From Lepraria neglecta (Eukaryota > Ascomycota > Lecanoromycetes > Lecanorales > Stereocaulaceae), in assembly GCA_033220425.1 (NCBI GenBank), contig CM065648.1:1922001-1986000 (forward strand): a stretch of DNA of 64,000 bases. The letters run 5' to 3'. The position numbers and the translations under genes were made by a program. This document shows positions 11,587 to 22,631 of this stretch, piece after piece; positions within the stretch are counted from its first letter, which is position 1, and each line of letters begins with the position of its first letter. The notes below the pieces were generated by a model. The model saw only the letters and a list, made by a program, of their open reading frames with translations, had not been told where the DNA came from and did no database searches.

Positions 11587-11950
11587 GCACCAGAATAAGA
11601 TACTAACTTAGGGAGATGAGCATTATCTTAGTCTGCCATTTTCCCCTTATTGCTGGAACAGGACGATGGAAATGAACCAAGGTCAGGCTGAGTTGCGAGA
11701 TTAACTTTATGCAACTCATTAATGTTGCCATTTTAAGATCAAAGTCCCTGCCAAAGCCGCCATTTCTAGTTCAAATCAATCGAGACAAGCGCTAGGAAGC
11801 CAACTAGTAGGACGGCAAAGGGAAAAGGAGCAGGCTGAGGTAAAAAGATCGTGGGAGGACTTTTGGAGCTGGATAGCGCCAACTGAACGGCAGGAGAGCT
11901 GAGAAGGGCGAGCAAATGTCATTTTACCTGTTATTCCTTCGTACATTGGT
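11587..11950. other. Gene-free stretch between solo LTR and copia scrap
   Basis: About 360 bases without a convincing open frame on either strand. It may include more decayed retroelement sequence, but I cannot recognise any. Confidence 0.3.
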
Positions 11951-11959
11951 GCAAAGAAC

Positions 11960-12283
11960 ATAAGTTCACCGAATACCTAGCCACATACGGCATAGCGCAT
12001 GAGTATTCTGCGCTATATAGCCATGAGCAGAATGTGCAGTCTAAGCGCTTGAAATGCGGATAAGTGGCAAAAGGCTATGGAAAAAGAGCTGGCTGATTTG
12101 GCTAATCAGAAGACGTGGAATCTGGTTGATTTGCCACCGGGAGCAAATTTACTCAGCGGTCGATGGGTCTATAAGACCAAAATCGATAAAAATGGCAATA
12201 TCGAGGAGTACAAGGCGAGGTGGGTAGTCAAGGGTTTCCTGCAAAAATACGGTACCGATTACGTCGAAACCTTCTCGAGTTGA
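11960..12283 (+). mobile_element. Ty1/copia retrotransposon fossil (integrase and reverse-transcriptase scraps)
   Basis: A short stretch near 11960-12055 resembles the copia integrase core (EYLATYGIAHEYSA...). The next, 12077-12283, matches the start of copia reverse transcriptase: TWNLVDLPPG, GRWVYKTKIDKNG, YKARWVVKGF and YGTDYVETFS. Only a small fraction of an element of about 5 kb remains; it is broken and truncated at both ends, with no LTRs attached. It abuts a truncated host gene relic at about 12285. Confidence 0.85.
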
Positions 12284-12286
12284 ACA

Positions 12287-12606
12287 TCAAGGTCTGGATG
12301 TCTGGATTCATTCTCCATAGGAGTATTTTTCGAACTCGATGTTTTGCCATTGTGTGAGGTAGAACTTGTGTCTTCCAAGGCCGTAGTGGATCTGTACGAC
12401 GACGAGACCACAGCCGATGATTACACCGATTGTTGCGAACAGAATGGTGTAGTCGTCCGAGCGACACTGCGGACAATCCATATTCGAGTGGCTATTCGCA
12501 GAATTACAATGACGGTTGCCAGGATCGTGACTATGAACGCTATTGCGAGAATTCCTCTTTGACGGTTCCCATCTCCATTATGAGACGGTAGTCCCGATTC
12601 GCTCAT
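12287..12606 (-). pseudogene. Truncated rhodopsin-domain (PTH11-like) integral membrane protein relic
   Basis: The start codon at 12606 opens MSESGLPSHNGDGNRQRGIL, followed by the hydrophobic helix AIAFIVTILATVIVILRIATR typical of helix 1 of the fungal rhodopsin-like membrane domain. Near 12465 the reading continues in another register with DDYTILFATIGVIIGCGLVV and VQIHYGLGRHKFYLTQWQN, the second helix and loop of that family. A stop follows near 12325, and the gene ends at the copia scrap at about 12285. It therefore has at least one frameshift, one stop and loss of everything after helix 2. Full-length relatives are about 350-400 aa and seven-helix. Confidence 0.65.
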
Positions 12607-13040
12607 ACTGTGATGACATTTCCTGGCACACGGCCTGGAATGGAGCGGACGACGATTTGAAGAAGTCGATACGTCTCGACCATCCAAAATCTACGAAGAG
12701 CCTCAGGTAAGGCTAGCGGTGTCTTAGGAAACATAGTGTTGGACGGCCCAGAGCTCGATTCATATACCGATCGATCCTTGCAAGGGTCAGCCCCACTCAC
12801 ATTGTTGCTAGGTACTTGGTTTCCCAGCCTCGCCTGGTAATCTTGTGCATTGAGAGCAAAGCTGTTTCTTGCACTTGCAAAGGCAACCTAAGTGGAGGTA
12901 TCTCGATAGGCAGATACGCAGATCCACCGTCATTGGATATCCGGACTTGGATTGCGATCCTGCATGACGTTGAAGGATCGCCCTTTGAACATGCAGGGCG
13001 TCAACTTGCAGGAGTGGAACAGAGCACAGTGGCACAGCCT
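12603..13040 (-). pseudogene. Unidentified coding relic, possibly from an ankyrin/STAND-type gene
   Basis: Minus-strand open stretches 13035-12808 and 12800-12603 read like eroded protein, with CLCKCKKQLC and a Leu-rich segment ALRRFWMVETYRLLQIVVRS. This layout recalls the Cys-rich motif of some fungal ankyrin/STAND proteins, but the resemblance is weak. I cannot name the family. The stretch ends against the start of the rhodopsin-like relic. Confidence 0.25.
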
Positions 13041-13392
13041 ATATTGAGCTGAAAACAACAATGCGAACTACCAAGAGTGGTGATGACGTTGCTACTGTTG
13101 CAGTCTACATGCGTGGAATAGCTGATGAGATCGAGATTGGGAACCCTCCGATACCCATTCAATAATACAAATACTCGTAGCCTGATACGACGTAACCTGG
13201 CATGCGCTCAACCCTTGCATTTATCGCCGAGAATTCATCAGAAGTTCGTGCCGCGATGCATTCTCCCTAATGGTCATAATGTAAGACGTCGCCAATTGAA
13301 GCCGGAAACCGTCTTTTGAAAATATTGTCAGGCTAGTTTCAAAGCGTTCCAGGTTTGCAATTGTTGTTCATCTTTAAATCTGGTCTATAGAG
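13041..13392. other. Gene-free stretch upstream of the monooxygenase pseudogene
   Basis: About 350 bases without a supported feature; it would be the original promoter of the flavin monooxygenase gene. Confidence 0.35.
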
Positions 13393-15512
13393 ATGGCTAC
13401 TGCAGCGGTTCTGTTCCCTCCATGAAACATAGTCGTCTTACCAGGCTTGCGGCTTCTTCCAACACCGCCCTTTCCTGATGCCTAAAGCATTGCATCCTCG
13501 ACCGACTCGACTGCTTCTCCAGAGTCTGTCGCATCGGAATGGGTTACTTCCTTTGAGCGTCTCCTCAGTGAAGGTGATTGTTCTTCAGCGAAACTCTTCT
13601 TGAAGGAGTCTTGCTGGCGGGATTTGCTTTGTAGGTCTTGGGACTTTCACACCCTTCAAGGACCTGAGCAGATTACTATATACATTGAAAGCTCTTCCAA
13701 AGACGGCCCAATTACTAACATCAGTCTGGATAAGTCTGCTGCTCATAAGCTACCACAAATCGCGGCCTTTGGGGATTTGAAGGTACTCCAGGCTTTCCTC
13801 AAAATTGAGACTAGCAGTGGACGGGGTGGAGGATTAGTCAGACTGATACCAGACACGAATGAGGGTGGTAGATGGAAAGCATTTACTTTGTTTACAACCC
13901 TACACGAATTGAAAGGATACGAGGAAAGCATTCATACTCGAAGGCCAACCGGACTTGCCGATAATAATTTAGAGGATGGAAGTCAAAATTGGAGAGACCG
14001 GTTTATTGCTCAGCAAAACTTTGAGGGTGGCCGGGAGCCGACGCTTTTGACACTTCGTAGGCCATGTACAGCCGAAATTCTCAAGAACGCAATCGGCTGA
14101 TGGTTTATTTTCAAGGTGCTGGTCAAGGTGGACTCACTGTGGCTGAAAGGCTCAAGCAACTTGGACTAGAAACCTTGATAACTGATCGGAATCCTCGCAT
14201 AGGAGACGATTGGCGAAACAGGTACCATCAACTAGTATTGCATGACTCGGTCTGGTAGGGTTGAACGGTGCTTTCGAAATCCATCAAATAACAGTCAATT
14301 GCAGGTACGATCACATGCCCTACCTAAACTTCCCTCCGAATTGGCCGGTACGTTTCTCCGCCAACCCTCTAGAAAGCAGACGTTAATCTTGCCCAGATCT
14401 TTTCCCCCAAAGGACAAACTCGTAGATTGGTTCGACTACTATGCGGGCGTCTTGGAACTCAATGTGTGGACCAGCACGACTATGGAAACGTCAGAATGGT
14501 CTGAAAGTATGCGGCAGTGGACGATAGGCCTAGTGCAGGAGAAGGATGGCAAGAAGGAGAATAGTAGTTTGAATCTTACTCAATTATATCTCCCTTGTTG
14601 ACCAGAATATTGGCACCTACGGCATGTCATATTAGCGACAGGGCACTCTGGGGAGCCCTATCTGCCCTCTGATATCCTTGACGACTTCAAAGGCGACCGG
14701 CTAGTCCATTCATCTCAATTCACCCAGCCCATGAAGAACACCAAAGGAAAGAAAGCAGTAGTCGTCGGTTGCTGCAACTCCGGTCATGACATTGCTAGAG
14801 ACTATTATGACCATGGCTACCATGTCACGATGGTGCAGCGTAGTAGTACTCTTGCCCTCACAAGCAAAACTCTGATTGACGTGACCATGAAAGGTCTCTA
14901 CGCCGGAAGATGGTGTACGTTTCTGCTGCTTGAATGCCAAAAAGCGCGCTAATGTCTTCCTTACCCATATAGCCACCCGTCGAAGATGCAGACATAATTA
15001 ACATGTCAACACCCAACCTCATTTCCAAACACCTTCGAATAGCAGCCACCGCCGAAATAATGCAGCGTGACAGCCCTCTCCTCCAAGGCCTCACCGCGGC
15101 CGGATTCGCCATCGACAGTGGTCCCGACGGCTCCGGCCTCTGGATGAAATACCTCAACCGAGGCGGCGGCTATTACATTGACGTAGGCGCCTCGCAGTTA
15201 ATCGCAGACAAAAAGATTATGATCAAGCAAGGGCAGGAAATCAAAGTTATCAAAGCCCCCAGCATCGTACTAGAAGGTGATTCGGAGCTTGAAGCAGATG
15301 AGATTGTCTTTGCGGCTAGGTATCAGAACATGAGAGAGGCGGCGAGGAAAGTGTTTGGGGACGAGTTGGCGGAAATGGTGAATGATTTTTGGGGGTTTGA
15401 TGATGAGGGGGAGAGGAGGGGCATGTGGCGGAGGAGTGGACATCCGGGATCTTGGTTCTTTGGGGGGGATTTGGCGCTTTGTCGGTTTTATTCGAGGTTG
15501 CTGGCTTTATAG
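13393..15512 (+). pseudogene. Decayed flavin-containing monooxygenase (YUCCA-like FAD/NADPH oxidoreductase with N-terminal SnoaL-like region)
   Basis: The ATG at 13393 opens MATAAVLFPP and the frame continues through two stops (TGA near 13423, TAA near 13483) into SESVASEWVTSFERLL-type sequence and an NTF2/SnoaL-like N-terminal region. Downstream come the FAD-binding loop GAGQGGLTVAERLKQLG, then YDHMPYLNFPPNWP, ATGHSGEPYLP, the NADPH loop VVGCCNSGHDIARDYYDHGY, and a long final exon 14973-15512. Introns are recognisable at about 14256-14308 and 14348-14394. The register changes near a run of five C at about 14403 and again at the 14.91-14.97 kb intron, so several lesions exist. Family members oxygenate soft nucleophiles or carry out Baeyer-Villiger-type or decarboxylative reactions. 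The good conservation implies recent loss. Confidence 0.75.
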
Positions 15513-15859
15513 ATTAAGGGTGTTGAGGTTGGACTCTCGAAAGCTTGACATGAGTCTGTCACGTTTATGTGATGACATGTGTTCGAGACGCAAGTCAATT
15601 GAATTATATTGGGGACCTTTTGCAGTTGGTATACCAGAGATGAACAGTATGGGGAATTCGCTGAACAGAGTGGCCGACATCTGTGCCAGCCAAGCGAGCA
15701 TACAGCGAAAGAGCGCGAAATGAAGAGACACTCTAGGAAATGGGGGGAGCGACAGAATTGATATTGATTTTGCATTCTTGCTGATTACTAAGCAAACATA
15801 TATCTTGGCACTCTTCCTTAATATCCTCCAAACCCCGCCTCTCCACAGCACACCCCACA
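15513..15859. other. Intergenic, ELP4 promoter region
   Basis: About 350 bases between the monooxygenase pseudogene and ELP4. The C-rich run just before 15860 is probably ELP4 5' UTR. No other feature seen. Confidence 0.4.
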
Positions 15860-17126
15860 ATGTCTTTCCGCAAACGCAACATCGGCCTAACCAGCCCATC
15901 CCCCCTTTCCACCTCAACTGCACAGCCCTCTCCCACCTCCACACCAGGAGTCCGCCCCTCCCCCCTGGACGGCCGTCCCACAACCTCAACCGGCACCCCC
16001 TCCCTCGACGACCTCCTAGCAGGTCACGCAGGTCTCGCTCTAGGAAATTCCCTTCTAATTGAAGAGAATGGCACTACGGATTTTGCGGCAGCGCTGCTGA
16101 GGTATTATGCCGCTGAGGGTGTGGTGCAGGGGCATACAGTGCTTGTGGTTGGTGTGGGGGAGGGGTGGGGGAGGGAGTTGCCTGGGCTTATGGGCACTGG
16201 GGGTAAGGGTGAGAAAGAGGAGCAGGGAGGTGGAGGAGGGGATGGTGGGGAGAAGATGAAGATTGCGTGGAGGTATGAGCGGTTGGGGGAATTTGGGACA
16301 GGAGGGAGGACTGCGGGTTCAAGAGGTGGGAGTGCTCTAGTCCTTGATATATGTTTGTAGATATGAGAAGGAATATTCAATCAGACTGTCGGTGCATTTT
16401 ACTTGACTTCAGCTAACAATAATAGCGCCTCCAACACCAAACCGCGGCCCTATATCACCAGTCAAAGGACAAACCGAACCAACAACGCCTGCAGCATTCA
16501 CCCACAGCTTCGACCTAACCAAACGCCTCACGGTTTCTCCAGGCTCAATAACCTACATTCCCGTCTCACCTCCCCCCAGCTCCAATCCCTTCTCCACTAT
16601 CATCCCCTCCCTAACACGGTCCCTCAACTCCACCCCACCAACCACAATCCACCGCCTCATAATCCCCACTCTCCTCTCTCCAGCCCTCTACCCACCCCAC
16701 TCCAGCACCCCCACCCACCTCCTCCCCTTCCTGCACTCCCTCTGTTCTCTCCTCCGCTCCCACCCAGCCCGCCTGTCAGCCATGCTCACACTCCCACTCT
16801 CGCTCCACCCACGCTCCACGGGTCTGGTGCGCTGGATCGAACATATCTGCGACGGGGTGCTGGAGTTGGCGCCGTTTCCTCATAGAGTGGAGGTTGAGCC
16901 GCCGAGTGGGAAAGCGGGGAAAGGAGAGGGTGAGAATCCTCAGGGTATAGTAAAGGTGCATAAATTGCCTGTGCTGACGGAGAAGGGAGGTGGTGGTGGA
17001 GGTGGGGATGATTTGGCGTTTTCGTTGAGTCGGAGGCGGTTTATGGTTAGGAAGTTTAGTTTACCGCCTGTGGAGGGAGATCAAGAGGCGCAGAGGGGGG
17101 AGGCGAAGGTGGATATTGAGTTTTAG
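15860..17126 (+). CDS. ELP4: Elongator complex protein 4 (Elp4/PAXNEB)
   Basis: Exon 1 from 15860 gives MSFRKRNIGLTSPSPLST, then PSLDDLLAGHAGLALGNSLL and LIEENGTTDFAAALLRYYAA, the RecA-like start of Elp4. Exon 2 (from about 16426) gives FDLTKRL, later SMLTLPLSLHPRSTGLVRWIEH-like sequence and the family's terminal RRRFMVRKFSLPPVE. The intron most likely runs 16326-16425; CTAAC and AATAATAG mark its 3' end, while the donor is less certain. Elp4 forms the Elp456 hexameric ring of Elongator, needed for wobble-uridine modification of tRNA. The protein has Gly-rich and Pro-rich inserts. Coding-strand composition flips from C-rich to G-rich once in each exon. Confidence 0.9.
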
Positions 17127-17396
17127 AGTTGAGGATGGTTGCATTGCTGGTAGAGCGCTCAACTGTTGCCTGATCCAGCCTTCGCTGCTCATGCAGGAGA
17201 ACTGTTTCGTTGATATTTTCATTAGTTGCCTTAAGAGTCAGTTGTGCTGATCGCTGAGCATCTACAACATAAGCGCTTCTGGGTACCACATTATTTCCAG
17301 TCGTAATATTGCAGTGCTTCTTTCTTTGATGGTTCGCCTGGATTTCTACCCCAGCCAATTTGGCACAATAGTCACCCTTCGCAGACCCGAGAGATT

Positions 17397-18257
17397 TCAA
17401 GCATCTCCAACTCCGTGGTTCGAACTCTGGTTGCTTAGGGATGATATGAGAACTTGAGGTTGGGCAATCGGTTCCGCTGCCTTCTGTTTGAGGACCTCTA
17501 TCATCTTTCCGGCTTCAGCCTGCGGAATTGGATCGTACCAAGCGCATCGCTTTTCCTCGAAGTATGTTACAACGCTCTCGAGTTGGGACTCAGACAGATG
17601 GTTAGCACCTCTCAAAAGACGGAAGGAGACCAAACTGTAGTCCAAGTGGCTTGCGGCTAGCCAAAGAGGAGACTGTCGTAAGTCATTGAGAGCATTCATA
17701 TCCGCGCCGCTGGTCAGCAACAAGTCAATCATCCCTTTGTAGTCGTCGTCGATATCTGCTTCTGGCTTTCGCCTTCCCACTAGGGAATGATGGGGTTGAT
17801 CGCTAAACATATCGGCCGCTCCTACATTCGCTTTGTACATTAGCAGAGGTTGGACGATCAACTTCCAAGCCTCCCGGCGCTCATCAGTTCTTTCATTCTT
17901 TCCTGGCACTTTGGCTATAGCGAATTCCTCTAACGCCCGGTGCAAAGTTGTTTTCCCACGAATAAATTCTCGGCGATTTGGATCTAAACCATGCTTGAGA
18001 AGCTCTTCTACAATTGAGGGGTCGAGCAGCTCAGAATCAATCGTGGGAGCGTAGCTTTGATATTCCTCAGACCATTCCTTAATCCGAGCCTTAGCTGCTT
18101 TAATCGCCTCCAGCTGCTGAATCAAGGTCTTGATCGTCAGCTCAGCTTTTTTGTACTTGTCGACAAGGTCGTTGAGCGTCTTCACGACGCTTCCGCATTT
18201 GATAAGCAAGCCAGCCGCGCCGTCGGCGAGACCAATGGCCATCGCTAATTCTGCCAT
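17397..18257 (-). CDS. STAND N-terminal-domain/ankyrin protein
   Basis: A single open frame of 286 aa. The N-terminus MAELAMAIGLADGAAGLLIK with the helical stretch LVDKYKKAELTIKTLIQQLE resembles the fungal N-terminal domain of STAND proteins. The rest holds ankyrin-type units: VEELLKHGLDPNRREFIRGK and MIDLLLTSGADMNALNDLRQ-SPLWLAASHLDYSLV. There is no nucleotide-binding domain between the two. It could be a compact adaptor or a truncated relative of larger NLR-like genes; the frame is clean. It lies tail to tail with ELP4 and near a decayed NLR, suggesting a role in self/non-self or stress signalling, which is an inference. Confidence 0.7.
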   Translation of the reverse strand: MAELAMAIGLADGAAGLLIKCGSVVKTLNDLVDKYKKAELTIKTLIQQLEAIKAAKARIKEWSEEYQSYAPTIDSELLDPSIVEELLKHGLDPNRREFIRGKTTLHRALEEFAIAKVPGKNERTDERREAWKLIVQPLLMYKANVGAADMFSDQPHHSLVGRRKPEADIDDDYKGMIDLLLTSGADMNALNDLRQSPLWLAASHLDYSLVSFRLLRGANHLSESQLESVVTYFEEKRCAWYDPIPQAEAGKMIEVLKQKAAEPIAQPQVLISSLSNQSSNHGVGDA

Positions 18258-19480
18258 GATGACGATGAAACCCCTCGGCTTCTTGATCTGAGGGTATAAG
18301 TGCTAGCTGGCGATGGGAATAGCAAGGCGGATCAAATTCCCGATCAATAACTTGGTGATTCGCGCAGTTTCAAAATCACAAGAACCTCATAATCGCCAAG
18401 GATGCAATGTAATTACACTAGAGATCGTAGTAGAAGCACAAGTGGGCCGGGCTCTGGGATGAAACGGGATGAAAGGAAGATGGAAAGAGAAGTGGGAAAG
18501 CGGGGCGGGCAGACGTCGATAAGGCTGTAGCTTGGTTCTATTTATGAATTCAAGGGAAACTAGTACAGTTCCTACGCCGAGTCGTTAGACAAGTTTCTAC
18601 ATACTTTTATCAGGGATAATCTGTTTAATTGCACTGACAGGTTTCGTACTTAGCAGAGACTTTCAACCAATATTCAACCCTGCCCACCAAAGGATTTACT
18701 CTGCAATCCGGATAGACTAACGACCCGGCGGTGAAGGGTAGCTTTACGTATGTTGGGGGCTCTTACTCGTCTTTCTGGCAAGAAGATATCTAGATTTGAA
18801 ACGTGATGTGACTGATCTTATAGATACACATTTGCCTCCTACTGCAGAAGATATTTCTTGAGTTTGTTCTGGGCCTCATCAAGATTAGATGACATCTAAT
18901 TTGAATGGAGAGCGTATTTACTCCAGGGACTGTAGTACGGGAAAAGGTCTTATAAACGAGAACTGAACATGGAATTAGGCACGATGAAAGCAGGCAATTT
19001 TGACCCAGTTGCAGAGCTAGTGGTGCGCCTTTGAGGATGCCAGAATTATACTACACCGACCCGATAACATGTACCTGCTCGGGAACATAGAGAGCGTAAA
19101 GAACTTGCTGAACTCTTGCAGGGATTCCCAGCAAAGCTTCAAACCTTCCCTTGCTGATCCATTTCTCCGGCTCGGTTGGAAGTTGCGGTGTCTGATATGT
19201 CGCCCACAGAGGGTGATTGCGGGATTTCGGGCCATGGGGGAAATGGGCGAGATGAGGGCTGATATCGAAGACTGGAGGCTAGTAAGCCTTGGGAACCGAC
19301 GCAATGAAGGTTTGCTCCATCCCCGATTTGCCTGTATCGATCATTGTCATCACAATGAATGTCGCCGCCCAGCAGGATCCACCACCATCTCTTCTTCTTC
19401 ACTTGCAGCGCGCTCATCTCCTGCCTCGGGCTTTACCTCAGTCGCCACGAGTTGCTGTTGATAAAAGCCACTGTCACGTA
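18258..19480. other. Gene-poor 1.2-kb stretch
   Basis: This lies between the divergent-side promoter of the ankyrin gene and the 3' end of the NLR pseudogene. It holds only short frames with no recognisable content. The first 300-400 bases should include the ankyrin gene promoter. Confidence 0.4.
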
Positions 19481-19491
19481 AACGCGGGATG

Positions 19492-22307
19492 TTATGGTGT
19501 TCCCCAGCTGTCCAAGCCCAATCCCTGCATTTCGACCAGCAAGGAAAAGTAATCCCTGAAGCTCATTTGCGTTTTAGGATTCTCTTCTCCTAGTATACTC
19601 TTCTTTCCCTCGAGCGCCTGCCGAAGGAAATCAATGGCTTCTTCGAATCTCTGCTGATAACACAACGTTTGGGATAAACCCCACTTGCTTGTAAACACTT
19701 CGGGGTTTTGCGGCCCCAAAACTCTTTCACGCCCCAATATCACATGGCGCTCCATCTCCTCATCTGGTCTCCCTAGGAGATAAAGTGTTCTAGCATGGGA
19801 ATACATATATTCCAATGTCCTTGGATGAGACTCTACCAGAACAACCTTCGCGCGTTCCACTACTTCCTCCATCAACCCTTCCGCATCTTGATATTGGCGC
19901 TGCCATCGTAGCACAATCGCGAGCCAATACATTGCGACCAATGTCTTAAGGTGTTCAAGCCCCAAATTTCTCTTAGACTTCGTTAAAACTTTATCGAAGA
20001 GACCTTTTGCCTTGTCATGTTCTCCCTAATCTATCAAGCACTGCAATTGTAAGCTTTGTTGAGTCTGGATGCTTAAAGAGAGGTCTACCTGAGCTAAGCC
20101 AATTTCAGCGCTGAGCACTACGAGGTCACCGTTGTCGTCGTGACTTTTTCGATGGATGTCCAGCACGCGATGATGCAACTTCTCAGACTCCTTATAATCT
20201 CCATCATTGTAAAGTGCAGTGGCTAAAGTCTTCACCGCTACTAAAGTGCCTGAGTGCTCCCTTCCCAAGACCTCCCTTCCCTCGATGCATCGGCGATAAA
20301 TCGCCTCTGTTTCTGGTTTGTTCTGATACGCCAAGGCTACCCCATAATTGCCCAAAGTAGTGAGAGTGGCTGGATTGAGATCACCTAGGATCATTCGTTG
20401 GCTTTGGTACACTTCCTCAAGCAGGGACTCAGCCTCGTTGTACGAGCCGTCTTCCAAGAATATTCTCCCCCGTCTGGCCATAGCCAATAATCTATCAGGA
20501 TTTTCTGTGTCACTACATGTTTCGTATATGGCAAGCGCTTCTGTGATCTTTCATATGTGGCACCGTGCCGTCCACGTACAAGATCATAACTTCCTACTTC
20601 TCTCAAACTCTTTGCGCGAGAAAGCATGGAAGGAACGCTTCTCGTGTCATAGCTGAGCACAGCCTGAACGTGCGGGGTTATCGCTTCCCACGCTGGCCAA
20701 TATTTCAGGGTGGAAGAGTGAGGAGAACGATTGGCTACTACCTGCATGGCGATCTCTTGCCAGCGCGAAAGCTCACCCTGAATTTCCAGCCAATTTCGAG
20801 TGGCAAGCTGTACGGTACGACGCAGTCCGTAAACAACCGCCTTACCCTTTTCTTCTGATATCAGAGAGAAAGCCTTTAGCGTTCCAATGGCTCTGACGTG
20901 ATGAAGATTTCCCTCGATTTCCTCTTTGAGGAGGTCGTCTGATATACCCTGCCGATCTAAGACAGAAATGAGAGACAAGATGTCAGCAGCTCTCGGTTTC
21001 GTCTTTCTTATTTGATCAAAAGATATCTTCCAAGTCTGAAATATAGAATTGCCATTTTCTGGATCTCGCCCCGGATCGTACTGATCAGTGCTCAACAGCT
21101 CCATCGTTTCCGCATCATCAGCCTGAATCAAGTCCGTGTACTCGCTAATGGTGATATTGTTCTCTTCGATGAACGCTGTAGCTTATGTGATCGCGAGGGG
21201 GAGATAATCCAGCAGTTCGAGGAGCTCATGGCCTCTGATCCCAGTGTTCCACCTTCATGCAATTTCCGCCGTAGTAGGCTCTGTGCATCAGTAATACCCG
21301 AGGGCTCCACTGGGATTGGCTTCTTTCTTTGTGTCAGTCGTTCTCCAACGCGTCTATCTCTCGTTGTGATTATCATTGAGCCGACTGAACTCCGTGGTAG
21401 GACACTGCAAGACACCTGAATTGATCTTAGCTAGAGAGATTTTATCGCACTATTGTGGACCAAACATGGTCTCCAGGTCATCTGCATTGTCTAGGATAAC
21501 GAGCCAGGGAAGATCAGGGACTTCACTCAGCCAGCTGGTGACAAGCTCTACGGGGTCGACTTTGGGATCATCAACGCCTGGGAGAGCAAGCTTTGTTGCG
21601 GTGTCCTTAAAGGATTGCTCGAACCTCACTTTAAAAATATAAGCATCAGGAACTTTGTCCTCGAGTCTGTAGCAATACTCGAACGCAATTTATGACCCTC
21701 TGCTATGAACATGATGTCAGATGGTTCGACTTGATCATAGATCGAGGGAAATAGGAGTTGGAGCTTATTAAAAGACGCAAGATGGGTCTGAATAGCTTAC
21801 GCACAGGCCCCTACCTAACTTTTCATTTTTGGAGGAATTTGTCTCGCAGACAGAGAGCGGAAGAGCAAGCAAAAGCAGTCTTACCCTACACCGGCAACCC
21901 CAGCTATTGCAACACGGTGCTGGCCAGCTTTGAATCTTCTATCGATCTCTTGCATTATGTCTTCTCGGCAACAAAATCTTCGCCTCGGTCATATCTGACC
22001 AGAAAGCAAGCTTTGGTGACTGGCCTGTTCACGATCTGCGCTGTCTCGGATTGTGCAGGAGCTGCCCTGAATGCCAAATTCTTGACATTGGAATTGGTCG
22101 TAGTTTGATGATAGGTCAGTACCTGCACTGGGTTCTCTTCAGCGAGTCGATTACGATAGGTAGCCGATTGTTGATGTCTTGAAACGTCTTCGGCATGTTA
22201 TTGACAGAAGATAGAAATTCATGAAGACGACTAACAACCTTGGTCCCGAATTCGACGAACTGAACGAGTGCGGAGACGAGACCAACAACGGCGAGTGCTT
22301 CTGCCAT
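19492..22307 (-). pseudogene. Decayed NLR-type receptor: SesA - NB-ARC - tetratricopeptide repeats
   Basis: The N-terminal exon (22307-22125) encodes MAEALAVVGLVSALVQFVEF and FLSSVNNMPKTFQDINNRLP, the SesA domain. Farther on come the P-loop region RVAIAGVAGVG (intron inside the Walker A motif), Walker B WLVILDNADD (about 21490), SMIITTRDRR, and the winged-helix block ending DLLKEEIEGNLHHVRAIGTL. Last is a tetratricopeptide array with A/EALxxYxxxxxxxE-type units (20490-19500). Lesions include a register shift near 21960, TAA in place of CAA near 21182, a register change near 20540 and TAG in place of CAG near 20026. Intact relatives are fungal NLR immune-type receptors acting in non-self recognition and regulated cell death. 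Both stop codons fit CpA to TpA changes. Confidence 0.8.
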
Positions 22308-22631
22308 TGTAAGGCGGCCAGCAGCTACTCCTGGTCCAGCAGCTATGGCGGCTCGATAGCTGCTCCATGCAGGATTAATTGCCTGAGTGATATGTTGAGA
22401 GATTGCCGCATAGCTAGGTGATGATTGTTCGTAAATAGAAGGAAAAAATTGGACAACAGGCTCGAAGGAGTGATGCGGCTGAAGATTGGAGCTTGAGCGC
22501 CAAGGCTTTTGAGCTCAGAAAGTCGAAAATATTTGGCCAGCTCAACTCTTTGTTCTCTCCACCACTTTCAACCCTCCCTTTCTCAACCCCTCATACCCTC
22601 CCACACCCCCCTTGCCCCCCCACCAACCACA
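22308..22631. other. Intergenic between NLR pseudogene and RPB8
   Basis: About 320 bases; the C-rich last 80 are probably the RPB8 5' UTR. No other feature seen. Confidence 0.4.

Noticed and set aside
16403-16885. 160-codon frame rich in Pro, His and Ser within ELP4
   Set aside because: It is another register of the C-rich ELP4 exon 2; the true frame gives conserved Elp4 motifs.
17145-17200. tRNA-like TGGTAGAGCGCTCAA block after ELP4
   Set aside because: It has an A-box-like string but no foldable acceptor stem, anticodon arm or B box at the right spacing.
22509-22631. Upstream in-frame ATG for RPB8
   Set aside because: It would add 41 Pro/Ser/His-rich residues absent from Rpb8 relatives; the ATG at 22632 gives the standard length.
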